Below are positions 23,062 to 30,237 of a stretch of DNA of 32,648 nucleotides, piece after piece (positions within the stretch are counted from its first letter, which is position 1; each line of letters starts with the position of its first letter). This DNA comes from Candidatus Saccharimonadota bacterium (GTDB taxonomy: Bacteria > Patescibacteriota > Saccharimonadia > Saccharimonadales > Saccharimonadaceae), in the NCBI GenBank assembly GCA_017514765.1, contig JAFWIU010000001.1:1-32648 (forward strand). Direction: 5' to 3'. A model generated the notes under the pieces. The model saw nothing but the letters and a program-made list of their open reading frames with translations, ran no database searches and had not been told where the DNA came from. A program made the position numbers and the translations under genes.

Positions 23062-23188
23062 CAAAGTAAACTAAGTAATTTTTAAAAAAGCCTAGTTTTT
23101 ATGGAAAAGCATACTATAATATAAGAGTATTACGATGAGGGTAATGCGAACGGAGAAATGCCTAAGCAAATCCCCCCTTTTTTTGTGA

Positions 23189-23194
23189 TATAAT
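23189..23194 (+). promoter_or_regulatory. -10 box of the hydrolase gene, leaderless
   Basis: GTGATATAAT with 7 nt to ATG 23202. Confidence 0.65.
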
Positions 23195-23201
23195 TTTAGA
23201 T

Positions 23202-23825
23202 ATGGAAAAGTTGAGTTGTTCAGGTATTAACGATTTTAATTTTGTAATCTTGCATGGATATACTGAGCATAACGATACGGAATTCTTCCCGTGGCTCAAG
23301 AACCAATTGGAACATTTAGGATACAAAGTGCAGCTTCCAGAGTTGCCCGATACTGATATGCCATTAGAATATAAACAGGTTGAATATGTAGTAAAAAATA
23401 TTATGTTTAACGAGAGGACTATTCTGATAGGGCATAGTCTTGGTGGAGTGGTAGCAATGAAAACGCTAGAAAAACTTTCATCGGGGGTTTTCGGACTAGG
23501 GTTAGTAGCGCCGGGTGGTCTAGAGAAACAGTTTTGGACGGAAGATTTTGAGTTTGACCGCCGTTCTGGTACGCAAAAACAGTATTTGGCAGGGTTTGAT
23601 TTCGAATATGATTTTACACAGATTACGTCAAATATTAAAAGATGTATAATCTTGGGATCAGATAATGATGCTGAATACAGACTACCATGGATGGAATACC
23701 TCGCAAAAAAACTAAATGGTCAGTTAAGAATGGTGCATGCTAGGGGGTTTCATTTTACTGCAACTGAGGAGCCTGAAGTTTTAAAGATGGCTCTTGATTT
23801 TGTTAAGAGGCAAGAAAACCGTTAG
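23202..23825 (+). CDS. Alpha/beta hydrolase, RBBP9/YdeN type
   Basis: 207 aa. Seen: VILHGYTEHNDTEFFPWLKNQLE at the N-terminus, nucleophile S79 in IGHSLGGVVA, a likely catalytic Asp in LGSDNDAEY, and a His in GFHFT near the C-terminus, in the order Ser-Asp-His expected for the fold. The small size and DTEFFPWL segment match the RBBP9/YdeN serine hydrolase group. The substrate is unknown. It is a single gene on a leaderless promoter in the accessory stretch. Confidence 0.85.
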   Translation: MEKLSCSGINDFNFVILHGYTEHNDTEFFPWLKNQLEHLGYKVQLPELPDTDMPLEYKQVEYVVKNIMFNERTILIGHSLGGVVAMKTLEKLSSGVFGLGLVAPGGLEKQFWTEDFEFDRRSGTQKQYLAGFDFEYDFTQITSNIKRCIILGSDNDAEYRLPWMEYLAKKLNGQLRMVHARGFHFTATEEPEVLKMALDFVKRQENR

Positions 23826-23892
23826 GTGTAGAACGCTTGTTGATTCTTGTGGTTGGAGGAGGTCTAACAGTTTTGAATGATAGGTTTATATT

Positions 23893-24050
23893 AGGGTATT
23901 AACAAAAATTTTAACAGGGGTAAATGTGTATTTTTGGCAGTTTTTTGCTAGAAAAAATGGTCCAAAATTACATACTATTTTTGCAGGGTACTTAACAGAG
24001 ATTTACCGCTAAAAAATCGGCCATTTTGCCGATTCGTATATAATCTGGTG
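23893..24050 (+). repeat. Non-coding repeat module R1 (contains TATTAACA copy 3)
   Basis: About 158 bp that aligns along its length with 24519-24677. Shared points in order: GTATTAACA, a GGGGTAAA word, TACTTAACAGA, an AAAAAATCGGC...GCCGA hairpin, and TATATAATCTGGTGG at the end. On the minus strand the hairpin plus TTTTTT would act as a terminator. No reading frame of note. It lies in the 330-base gene-free stretch between the hydrolase and the structured RNA. Confidence 0.65.
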
Positions 24051-24064
24051 GGGGCGAATTGCCC

Positions 24065-24100
24065 AAGTATTAACACGATATAGGAGGAAAATTTGACATT
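24065..24100 (+). repeat. TATTAACA repeat, copy 4
   Basis: GTATTAACACGATATAGGAGG, preceded by the small palindrome GGGCGAATTGCCC that is also seen in part before copy 2. It ends just ahead of the -35 box of the structured RNA. Confidence 0.55.
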
Positions 24101-24123
24101 TTAATAAAAAACCATAAAAAGTA

Positions 24124-24152
24124 TTGACTTTTTTGATAATGTGTGCTATAAT
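24124..24152 (+). promoter_or_regulatory. Consensus promoter of the structured RNA
   Basis: TTGACT at 24124-24129 and TATAAT at 24147-24152 with a 17-bp spacer and a TGC just before the -10. It is among the best sigma-70-type promoters in the window. Expected start near 24159. Confidence 0.75.
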
Positions 24153-24158
24153 GTAATC

Positions 24159-24494
24159 ATACTCAAATGATATCCCTAGTGTCAGATGAGTAAGCAACTG
24201 CTTAGACAATTGCCCCAGTATTGTCCTACTGAGGAATAACAATTGAGAAAGACTAAGCGTAATTGGTGGGACACTCTCTCATCTCTGCCGAAAGGTGAGA
24301 CTGCTACCCGAAAGGGTAATGTTCTAGGGTATATCCGAAAGGATGAAATAAGAAGGGGCGGTAGGTCGTCCCAAAACAAAGAGATGATTATTCAAGGCAA
24401 GACCGCAAGGTTAAACGGAAAACCATCCTCAACCTACACCCTGCGAGCACAGCTCGCAACCCCCCGCAGAATGTTGCGGGGGCTTTCTTTTTTT
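24159..24494 (+). ncRNA. Candidate structured RNA of about 335 nt, unknown class
   Basis: Bounded by a consensus promoter and a strong terminator. Hairpins seen in order: TAAGC-AACT-GCTTA; GACAAT...ATTGTC; then a multibranch closed by GGGAC (24268-24272) with GTCCC (24368-24372), holding three GAAA-capped stems (CC-GAAA-GG; TACCC-GAAA-GGGTA; ATCC-GAAA-GGAT). GTAGGT at 24361-24366 can pair with ACCTAC at 24432-24437, outside the multibranch, which would form a pseudoknot. Further on come GACC-GCAA-GGTT and GCGAGC-ACA-GCTCGC. I could not match it to tmRNA, RNase P RNA, SRP RNA, 6S or a known riboswitch. An 87-codon frame (24243-24506) crosses it but has no ribosome-binding site and runs through the terminator. 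Confidence 0.65.
24460..24494 (+). terminator. Terminator of the structured RNA
   Basis: CCCCCGCA, short loop, TGCGGGGG, then CTTTCTTTTTTT. Confidence 0.85.
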
Positions 24495-24518
24495 GAAAAA
24501 ACCTAGACCAAATTGTTT

Positions 24519-24677
24519 AGAGTATTAACAGACGATTTTATAGGGGTAAAAGGCAGTTTTTGCCCCATTTTTCGTGCAAAACCGATGCAAAATAACACCC
24601 TAGAACCTGTAAGATACTTAACAGAAACTTACTACTAAAAAATCGGCTTTAAATGCCGAGTTTTATATAATCTGGTG
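24519..24677 (+). repeat. Non-coding repeat module R2 (contains TATTAACA copy 5)
   Basis: Second copy of the R1 module. The hairpin AATCGGC...GCCGAGTT differs from R1 in loop and one stem base, and TATATAATCTGGTGG is identical. Near its start GGGGTAAAA pairs with TTTTGCCCC (24543-24566) before ATTTTTC, a second terminator-like hairpin that is weaker in R1. Confidence 0.65.
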
Positions 24678-24881
24678 GACCCACCTGAAATTCAATGGAA
24701 CCAAGTTATCGACGAATTACGGGAACTGAGGTATATCCTTTATTCCCCAGAAGTATCCATAAAGGACTTAAAGGAGTAGCACTTAACAAAGAAACATAGA
24801 ACTCTCTATGTAGTAGGGTAGGGTCAGAGTGAAGCTTGCTTCATCTGAGCAACCAGGAGCATTAGCAACCCAGGAGGATAT
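24678..24881 (+). promoter_or_regulatory. Structured leader upstream of the 149-aa gene
   Basis: No convincing gene lies here. Seen: TCCTTTAT...ATAAAGGA, a hairpin CAGA-TGAAGC-TT-GCTTCA-TCTG around 24826-24849, and a near-tandem repeat AGCAACCAGGAG / AGCAACCCAGGAGG, of which the second copy gives the ribosome-binding site of ATG 24882. The TATAAT at 24666 in R2 could start this leader (about 208 nt). Confidence 0.45.
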
Positions 24882-25331
24882 ATGGTAAAGAAAGGGCAAA
24901 GTAAGACCACCAATACAGACCAAACGGTTTTAAGGGACTCTAAGGGCCGTTTTAAGAAAGGTAGTAAGCCGAAGAACGGTTTTGATAAGAACCCAAAGAA
25001 TATCGCACCAGGAGGCTTCTGGCGCTATAAGGAGCATGGTAAGGCGGCTATTATCGATATATTCAAGATGACTATGGCTGACTTCAATAGTATTACCAAA
25101 ATTAAAGAGACAGATAAAACCGTACTAGACGAAATGCTGTTTATCAAGTTTAAGTCAGCAATGAATGGCAATTCAAGAGATGCTGACTTTCTATTAACGC
25201 AAGCATTCGGCTGTCCCCCAAAATACGAGGAGGCAAAGTATGACTACCAAGCAGATTTTCGAAATAAGCGGAGCCCTCTAGAAGATCTGACCGTAGAAGA
25301 ACTAAGAGCACTCATTAAAGATACTAAATAA
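24882..25331 (+). CDS. Small basic DUF5681-like protein
   Basis: 149 aa. The N-terminal 60 residues are Lys/Gly/Asn-rich (DSKGRFKKGSKPKNGFDKNPKNI), resembling the DUF5681 motif found in phage and plasmid proteins, some placed near terminase genes. The C-terminal part is helical with a conserved-looking FLLTQAFGCPPKYEE and an acidic end. A nucleic-acid-binding role is a guess. AGGAGG precedes the ATG. No other phage gene is nearby, so this may be a remnant of a mobile element or a cargo gene. Confidence 0.5.
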   Translation: MVKKGQSKTTNTDQTVLRDSKGRFKKGSKPKNGFDKNPKNIAPGGFWRYKEHGKAAIIDIFKMTMADFNSITKIKETDKTVLDEMLFIKFKSAMNGNSRDADFLLTQAFGCPPKYEEAKYDYQADFRNKRSPLEDLTVEELRALIKDTK

Positions 25332-25384
25332 TAAAAAGCTTAATATGGTGGGTTATAATTAAATAAAGATGAGCAGTATACACC

Positions 25385-25413
25385 TTGACTAGCTATTGAT
25401 TATATGATATAGT
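25385..25413 (+). promoter_or_regulatory. Promoter of the PLD-helicase/DndD-like operon
   Basis: TTGACT at 25385-25390 and TATAGT at 25408-25413 with a 17-bp spacer. AAAAGGA follows before ATG 25433. Confidence 0.7.
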
Positions 25414-25432
25414 AATCAAAAGGATTCATGTT

Positions 25433-27541
25433 ATGGGGAATCTAAAAGATATTCAGATAGAAAAATCATATTCGAGCGAAGGACAAAATTTACTCAGTGA
25501 TTTCTATGTCCCCGTACTTAAATGTGCTAAAAAATATGACCGGATCTCTGGTTTTTTCTCTCCGAAAATTCTTTCTGTTGCAGCAAGAGGTTTTGCGCAA
25601 GCTATTAAGAACGACGTAAAAATTAGACTCGTGACCAGCATAAAAGTCGATCAAAGCTTAGCCGAACTATCTATTGAAGACATTCAAAAAACGTTACTAT
25701 TCAACTTGGCTCAGTGGGATGTAAATGAAATACAAGACGAACTTGAAAAAGATTATTTAAAAGTCTTTTCGTACATGCTTAGTAGTGGGATGCTAGAGAT
25801 GAAAATAGCCATCATGAATAATGATGGTATTTTGCATCAAAAAGTTGGTATTATTACTGATCAGGACAATAACGCTATTTCGTTTAGCGGATCGAATAAT
25901 GAGACTGTTTATGGTTGGGAAACAAACGACGAGGAGTTTAAAGTATTCACAAATTGGAATATTGCGTCAATTGATTATTTTGACTCTGATAAAAAGAAGT
26001 TCGAGAAGATTTGGAGTGGCAATTATGCGCACGCAAAAGTAGTTGATTTGCCAGATGCTATACGTACGAAGATTATTGATTATACAAAAACCGAAGAAGA
26101 CATCGATAAAGTAATTGAACGAGTTAAAAAACGAGAGAATGGCGGTATCGTAAAACCGGACGAGAATAAAAGAGAGCCAAGACCATATCAACTTGAAGCT
26201 ATCAACCACTGGTTTAGCAATAATTTCAATTCGATATTCGCCATGGCAACTGGTACTGGAAAAACTTTCACAACAATGAATGCTCTAAAGCGTTTTAGGG
26301 AAATTATGGGATCGTTAAACGCAGTAATAGCTGTGCCATTAAGAACGCTAGCGGAACAATGGGAAAATGAAGTGGTTGATTTTTTCCCAGATATAGCAAT
26401 TATTAATACGTCGGAAAGTTCAGATTGGAAATATAGAGTCAAAGCAATTGAGCAAGATTATCAACGTCGAGGTACTGTTAAGGATTTCGTAATTATTACG
26501 ACTTATTCATCATTCCCCAATATAGCTGAATCGATGATTGGTGAAGATGTATTGTTGGTAGCAGATGAAATGCACAATTTAGCCACCGATAGAGGACTAA
26601 AGGCAGCAGCTTCCGATATATTTAGATATAAGATCGGACTTAGTGCCACTCCGGAAAGATTATGGAAACCATCCGAAAGCGCAGTACTAACTCAATTATT
26701 CGGCAATAATCGTTTCGAATTTGGCATTGAACAGGCGCTGGATAATAATTGTTTGGTACATTTTAATTATCATCCGAATTTTATTGAGCTTACAGCAGAC
26801 GAATATGAAGAATATGTCCAGCTATCAAGAAAAATTGCAAAGATGGCGGCAAGTGTGAGTGGGGACGTTGATGATAACTACGATGCTGGCGATAATACTG
26901 CACTGAATATGGAACTTATAAAACGATCCAGAATCAAAAAGAACGCCGTATCTAAAATTCCTTATATCATCCAACAATTAAAGAGCCTAAAAGATAAATC
27001 CGAGCTAAATAGAGCCCTCATATATGTAGATAATGAAGTGTTCTTAAACGACTTACAAAATGCTCTAGCAACATCAAGGATAGTTACATCACGTTTTCTA
27101 GGAAGTACGCCATCGGATGAGAGAAATAAAATAATTCAGAATCTATGTTCTAATACAATCGATGCAATTATAGCAATTAAGTGTCTTGATGAGGGTGTCG
27201 ACATTCCATCAGCCAGACAAGCGTTTATCCTATCTAACGGTACTGATCCACGTGAGTATGTGCAGCGCTTAGGCCGTGTTTTGAGAAAAGATGATAAAAG
27301 TGGAAAGAAAGTGGCTGAAGTTCATGACTATTTGATACTACCGCCATCAGGAATTCGATACGCTGACGACTTCGAGAGAAACACTATTAGAAATATGGTT
27401 AAAAACGAAATCAAAAGATCTAATTTCTTTGTTCGTCTTTCGAATAATGGAGACGAAGCCAAAGATATAATAGCGGAAAAGGCGTTTTCGCTTGGCTTTG
27501 ATTTCACGGATGATTTTAATGACGAAAGAAAGGAGATTTAA
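25433..27541 (+). CDS. PLD-nuclease/SF2-helicase fusion, restriction-type
   Basis: 702 aa. The N-terminal phospholipase-D-like nuclease domain (residues about 1-200) has H135-x-K137 and GSNNE at 153-157. The SF2 DEAD/DEAH core follows: Q-type RPYQLEAI, Walker A ATGTGKT at 272-278, motif II DEMH at 378-381, motif III GLSATPERL, motif V LDEGVDIP, motif VI QRLGRVLRK. One PLD half-motif means a dimer would be needed for catalysis. Such fusions act as DNA restriction effectors, including helicases named for phosphorothioation restriction in Dnd islands. It is the first gene of a four-gene operon; one base separates its stop from the next start. Codon use is rich in AGA, unlike the core genes. Confidence 0.85.
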   Translation: MGNLKDIQIEKSYSSEGQNLLSDFYVPVLKCAKKYDRISGFFSPKILSVAARGFAQAIKNDVKIRLVTSIKVDQSLAELSIEDIQKTLLFNLAQWDVNEIQDELEKDYLKVFSYMLSSGMLEMKIAIMNNDGILHQKVGIITDQDNNAISFSGSNNETVYGWETNDEEFKVFTNWNIASIDYFDSDKKKFEKIWSGNYAHAKVVDLPDAIRTKIIDYTKTEEDIDKVIERVKKRENGGIVKPDENKREPRPYQLEAINHWFSNNFNSIFAMATGTGKTFTTMNALKRFREIMGSLNAVIAVPLRTLAEQWENEVVDFFPDIAIINTSESSDWKYRVKAIEQDYQRRGTVKDFVIITTYSSFPNIAESMIGEDVLLVADEMHNLATDRGLKAAASDIFRYKIGLSATPERLWKPSESAVLTQLFGNNRFEFGIEQALDNNCLVHFNYHPNFIELTADEYEEYVQLSRKIAKMAASVSGDVDDNYDAGDNTALNMELIKRSRIKKNAVSKIPYIIQQLKSLKDKSELNRALIYVDNEVFLNDLQNALATSRIVTSRFLGSTPSDERNKIIQNLCSNTIDAIIAIKCLDEGVDIPSARQAFILSNGTDPREYVQRLGRVLRKDDKSGKKVAEVHDYLILPPSGIRYADDFERNTIRNMVKNEIKRSNFFVRLSNNGDEAKDIIAEKAFSLGFDFTDDFNDERKEI

Positions 27542-27736
27542 ATGGACGACTATTTAAATAATGATATGGTCGAAGCAATAAACGCCTGTAAACTGTCACA
27601 AGAAGCAAATAGCGCCATAAGACAAATACTAATGCGAGAGCGTAGCGAAAAAAACGTCTTAGGGGCGAACGACCTCGAAACGCTAGAGCAATATGACAAA
27701 ATAATTGACGAGGCTGTTAATAAGGGAGGAAATTAA
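27542..27736 (+). CDS. 64-aa helical protein between helicase and DndD-like ATPase
   Basis: Not recognised. It is acidic, probably two or three helices, with NDLETLEQYDKIIDEAVNKGG at the end. The start ATG directly follows the helicase stop, with AAAGGAG inside the helicase end, and its stop lies just before the next start, so it is translated as part of the operon. It is likely a small subunit or adaptor of the complex; a bridging role is inference only. Confidence 0.6.
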   Translation: MDDYLNNDMVEAINACKLSQEANSAIRQILMRERSEKNVLGANDLETLEQYDKIIDEAVNKGGN

Positions 27737-27737
27737 T

Positions 27738-29672
27738 ATGGTACATTTTGATTATGTAAAAATCTCCCACTTTAGATCATATATTGATACAGAAATTGAA
27801 TTCGACAGCGAAACCGGCGTCTATATAATTAATGGCGATAATGGTACAGGTAAGTCAACTTTCTTGAATGCAATCAACTGGTGTCTATATGGAGATACCC
27901 CATTCTACAGCGTTAAGAGATATATAGAAGTCGCAAATATTGACGACCCAGATGGTACGGAAACTTCAGTTGAACTATGGGCAACAATTGATGATTATAA
28001 ATATCGCTTTATTCGAAGAGTCAGAAAAGGACAAGGCACAACTGGAGAATTATCCGTTCAGAGAGCAAGAGAGATCGATGCGAACAATTACGAAACCCTA
28101 GACAGAGTAGAAAGCAATGATGCAGTAAAGCAATTAGTACCAAAAGAATTACGACAGCTATTCTTCTTTAACGGCGAGCAGTTAAAGGATATCTATAGCG
28201 GTACCGGCGACGGCCATAACACTTTGCGCAGTAATGTATATCAAGTGTCAGAGCTTGATATTATCGATAACGGCATCAATCACCTTACAGAGTTAAGCAA
28301 GCGTTATTATAAGGCGATCACCAAAAATAATAAGAACAAAGATAAATGCGACGAACTAAAAAGCGATATTGAACAACTTGAGTCAGCCATCAAGGGTAGC
28401 CAAGAGCTCATTGATCAATATAAAGATGAAGTAAAAGATGCCAAAGCCAAAATCAATACACTTGACGAATTAATCAAGAATACCGCAGATGCACGCTCGT
28501 TGATCGAGCAGCGTGATATCTACGACAAACAAATAAAAGAACTAGATACGCAGATCTTCAACTTAAAACAAGATAAGAATGAAATTTTAGTAGAAAACTT
28601 TCATTCGGCTATTTTGTTTGATAAATTTGCAGATTACGCAGTCGTTCTCAATAACGCTAAGAGTGACGGAAAAATTCCAGCAGAAGTAGACCCGAAAGTA
28701 ACTAGAGCTATTCTTGATTCCGGGATCTGTTTGTGTGGACACCATATCACGGATGAAGAAAGAGCATTGATTCAGCAAAGACACGATGACTACGAAAAAC
28801 GCCAAGAGCTCCAATTCTTGACCGATGGAATCTATAAGTTTTCTGAAATTGCAAATAAATTGCCGATTGAGGGCGACAAATATGAAGACAGAGTAGATCG
28901 AATTAGCGAGCTAAAAACTCAAAAGGACAACATAGCGAAGAAGCTTAAAAAGATAAACGAACAACTTGAACAAGTTGATACAGCAAATATTCCAGACCAC
29001 CCAGAGAACGAAAGAGCTCGCCTACTTAGTAAAATTGAGCGTAATGGCATATTGGCCGTAAACGCAGCGCAAAACAAGGTCAAAAAAGAAGAAGAGCTAT
29101 CAGAAAAGAAGACGGAGCTCAAGCGCCTCACGAGTGCGGATACTGATACTAAAGACTACCAAAATAAGTATGAATATGTCGAAAAACTTATTGAGACTAT
29201 GTCTGAAGTAAAAGATAAGATGGAGAAAATTATTCGAGAAAAGCTCGAAGACAAAATGTGGCGTGTCTTCTCGGATATCTTGCCAAACACTGAGTATAAA
29301 GGAATCGAAATAAGCGATACATATTCCATCCGCTTGAAATACAAGGGCGATCAGGCATATTCCGTAGAAATGCTCGCAACCGGACCGGCTAAGGTACTGG
29401 GGCTAGCACTAATCTATGCTTTATCAATGGATCTTGGCTACAAGAGCGTTCCACTGCTAATTGATAACTTATACGGCGACATCGCAGATACTCACCATGA
29501 GGCTATGTCTACAATGATAAATTCGTTGGCAAAGAACAAACAGATCATCGTGATGAACCTAGTAGGAACAAATACCAGTGATATTCATATCGGCGGAAAC
29601 AACGTCATGGGTCGCTTCTTAATTGTCAAAGACGAAAATGCCAATGAGGCAAAGATCGTAAAGGAGAACTAA
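27738..29672 (+). CDS. DndD-like SMC-family ATPase
   Basis: 644 aa. ABC/SMC-type ATPase split by a coiled coil: Walker A GDNGTGKST at 33-41, then LFFFNGEQL, the FFF(D/N)GE motif typical of DndD. Two long coiled coils (about 190-290 and 385-495) flank a CLCG centre at 331-334, where a zinc hook would lie, although only two cysteines are seen per chain. The C-terminal lobe has a loose signature (ATGPAKVLGLALIYAL) and Walker B-like LLIDNLYGD with D576, in place of the DndD-type IDTPLG. DndD serves DNA phosphorothioation with DndC and DndE, but none of those is present, so here it probably powers or gates the PLD-helicase. I start at ATG 27738, after GGGAGGAAA; the longer TTG frame overlaps the preceding gene. 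Confidence 0.82.
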   Translation: MVHFDYVKISHFRSYIDTEIEFDSETGVYIINGDNGTGKSTFLNAINWCLYGDTPFYSVKRYIEVANIDDPDGTETSVELWATIDDYKYRFIRRVRKGQGTTGELSVQRAREIDANNYETLDRVESNDAVKQLVPKELRQLFFFNGEQLKDIYSGTGDGHNTLRSNVYQVSELDIIDNGINHLTELSKRYYKAITKNNKNKDKCDELKSDIEQLESAIKGSQELIDQYKDEVKDAKAKINTLDELIKNTADARSLIEQRDIYDKQIKELDTQIFNLKQDKNEILVENFHSAILFDKFADYAVVLNNAKSDGKIPAEVDPKVTRAILDSGICLCGHHITDEERALIQQRHDDYEKRQELQFLTDGIYKFSEIANKLPIEGDKYEDRVDRISELKTQKDNIAKKLKKINEQLEQVDTANIPDHPENERARLLSKIERNGILAVNAAQNKVKKEEELSEKKTELKRLTSADTDTKDYQNKYEYVEKLIETMSEVKDKMEKIIREKLEDKMWRVFSDILPNTEYKGIEISDTYSIRLKYKGDQAYSVEMLATGPAKVLGLALIYALSMDLGYKSVPLLIDNLYGDIADTHHEAMSTMINSLAKNKQIIVMNLVGTNTSDIHIGGNNVMGRFLIVKDENANEAKIVKEN

Positions 29673-29673
29673 T

Positions 29674-30114
29674 ATGAGTACAACAGTAAAATGGCCAATG
29701 CTTTCAATATCCGAAGAAGATAACGAACTAGTTAAAAAAGTTAAGAAATTTCCAGGTGCTCTCCAGTCAATACAAGACAGGGATATTTTAATGATAGCCG
29801 CCTCCATAGCGGTAGCATTAGACATTAAACCGGCCCCACAAAAAGAGACACGTGGACACGATATCATGAACGGTCCAACATTAAGTGGCGCTCCACTTGA
29901 TGATTATAGACAACATATGTTACTTATGTACTGGTCGACTCAAATAAAAAACGATGACTTATCATCAATGGGTGACACCAATGCCGTCGTTGAAAACTTT
30001 AAAGATTATGCACATAGAGGACTTTTGTACTTAAACGAAGTGTATCTTAAGCCCGATGGAGATCAGAAACTCCAAGATAAATTTTTGGATTTAGTCCAAC
30101 GATTTAAGAAGTAA
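29674..30114 (+). CDS. Dnd-associated protein 4-like small protein
   Basis: 146 aa. Two landmarks recall the 'Dnd system-associated protein 4' family as I remember it: a helix with RDILMIAASIAVALDI at 36-51, where that family has RDALMFAAALG-like sequence, and a C-terminal helix with FKDYAHRGLLYLNEVY. The family is known only by its position in phosphorothioation islands and has no proven activity. It is the last gene of the operon (AAAGGAG before ATG, one base after the DndD-like stop) and is followed by a strong terminator. The assignment is from memory of motif shape, so it should be treated as a hypothesis. Confidence 0.55.
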   Translation: MSTTVKWPMLSISEEDNELVKKVKKFPGALQSIQDRDILMIAASIAVALDIKPAPQKETRGHDIMNGPTLSGAPLDDYRQHMLLMYWSTQIKNDDLSSMGDTNAVVENFKDYAHRGLLYLNEVYLKPDGDQKLQDKFLDLVQRFKK

Positions 30115-30138
30115 AAAACAAAGAGCATAAAAACATGG

Positions 30139-30170
30139 TCTGCGGGTTAGTGAAGCCCGCAGATTTTTTC
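30139..30170 (+). terminator. Terminator of the defence operon
   Basis: TCTGCGGG, a 9-nt loop, CCCGCAGA, then TTTTTTC. Confidence 0.85.
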
Positions 30171-30220
30171 TATGGCGTGATTAAGATTAATGACAAAAAC
30201 GTCACAAATAGTAGATATGA

Positions 30221-30226
30221 TATAAT
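30221..30226 (+). promoter_or_regulatory. -10 box of the zinc-ribbon nuclease gene
   Basis: ATGATATAAT with 11 nt to ATG 30238, so a leader of about 5 nt and no Shine-Dalgarno. Confidence 0.6.
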
Positions 30227-30237
30227 AATTGTTATAG

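Noticed and set aside
24159-24494. tmRNA or RNase P RNA as identity of the structured RNA
   Set aside because: No tRNA-like end, CCA or tag frame for tmRNA, and no conserved P4 strands (GAAAGTCCGGG-like, ACAGAA-like) for RNase P.
24243-24506. 87-codon open frame over the structured RNA
   Set aside because: No ribosome-binding site or promoter at a leaderless distance, it reads straight through the terminator stem, and the DNA is dominated by paired RNA-like segments.
22451-24550. CRISPR array or integron attC sites for the TATTAACA repeats
   Set aside because: Copies are irregularly spaced by hundreds of bases with genes between, not direct repeats with uniform spacers; the GTTRRRY/RYYYAAC pairs of attC are not found in consistent positions.
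24695-24799. 34-codon frame beginning MEPSYRRITG upstream of the 149-aa gene
   Set aside because: No ribosome-binding site, no recognisable content; more likely chance within the leader.
25368-25391. Seven-codon frame 8 nt after a TATAAT at 25354
   Set aside because: Too short to support from sequence alone, and it overlaps the -35 box of the defence operon.
25433-30114. Complete Dnd phosphorothioation system
   Set aside because: No cysteine desulfurase, PAPS-reductase-like DndC, DndB or DndE protein is encoded in the window; only the DndD-like and accessory-like proteins are present.
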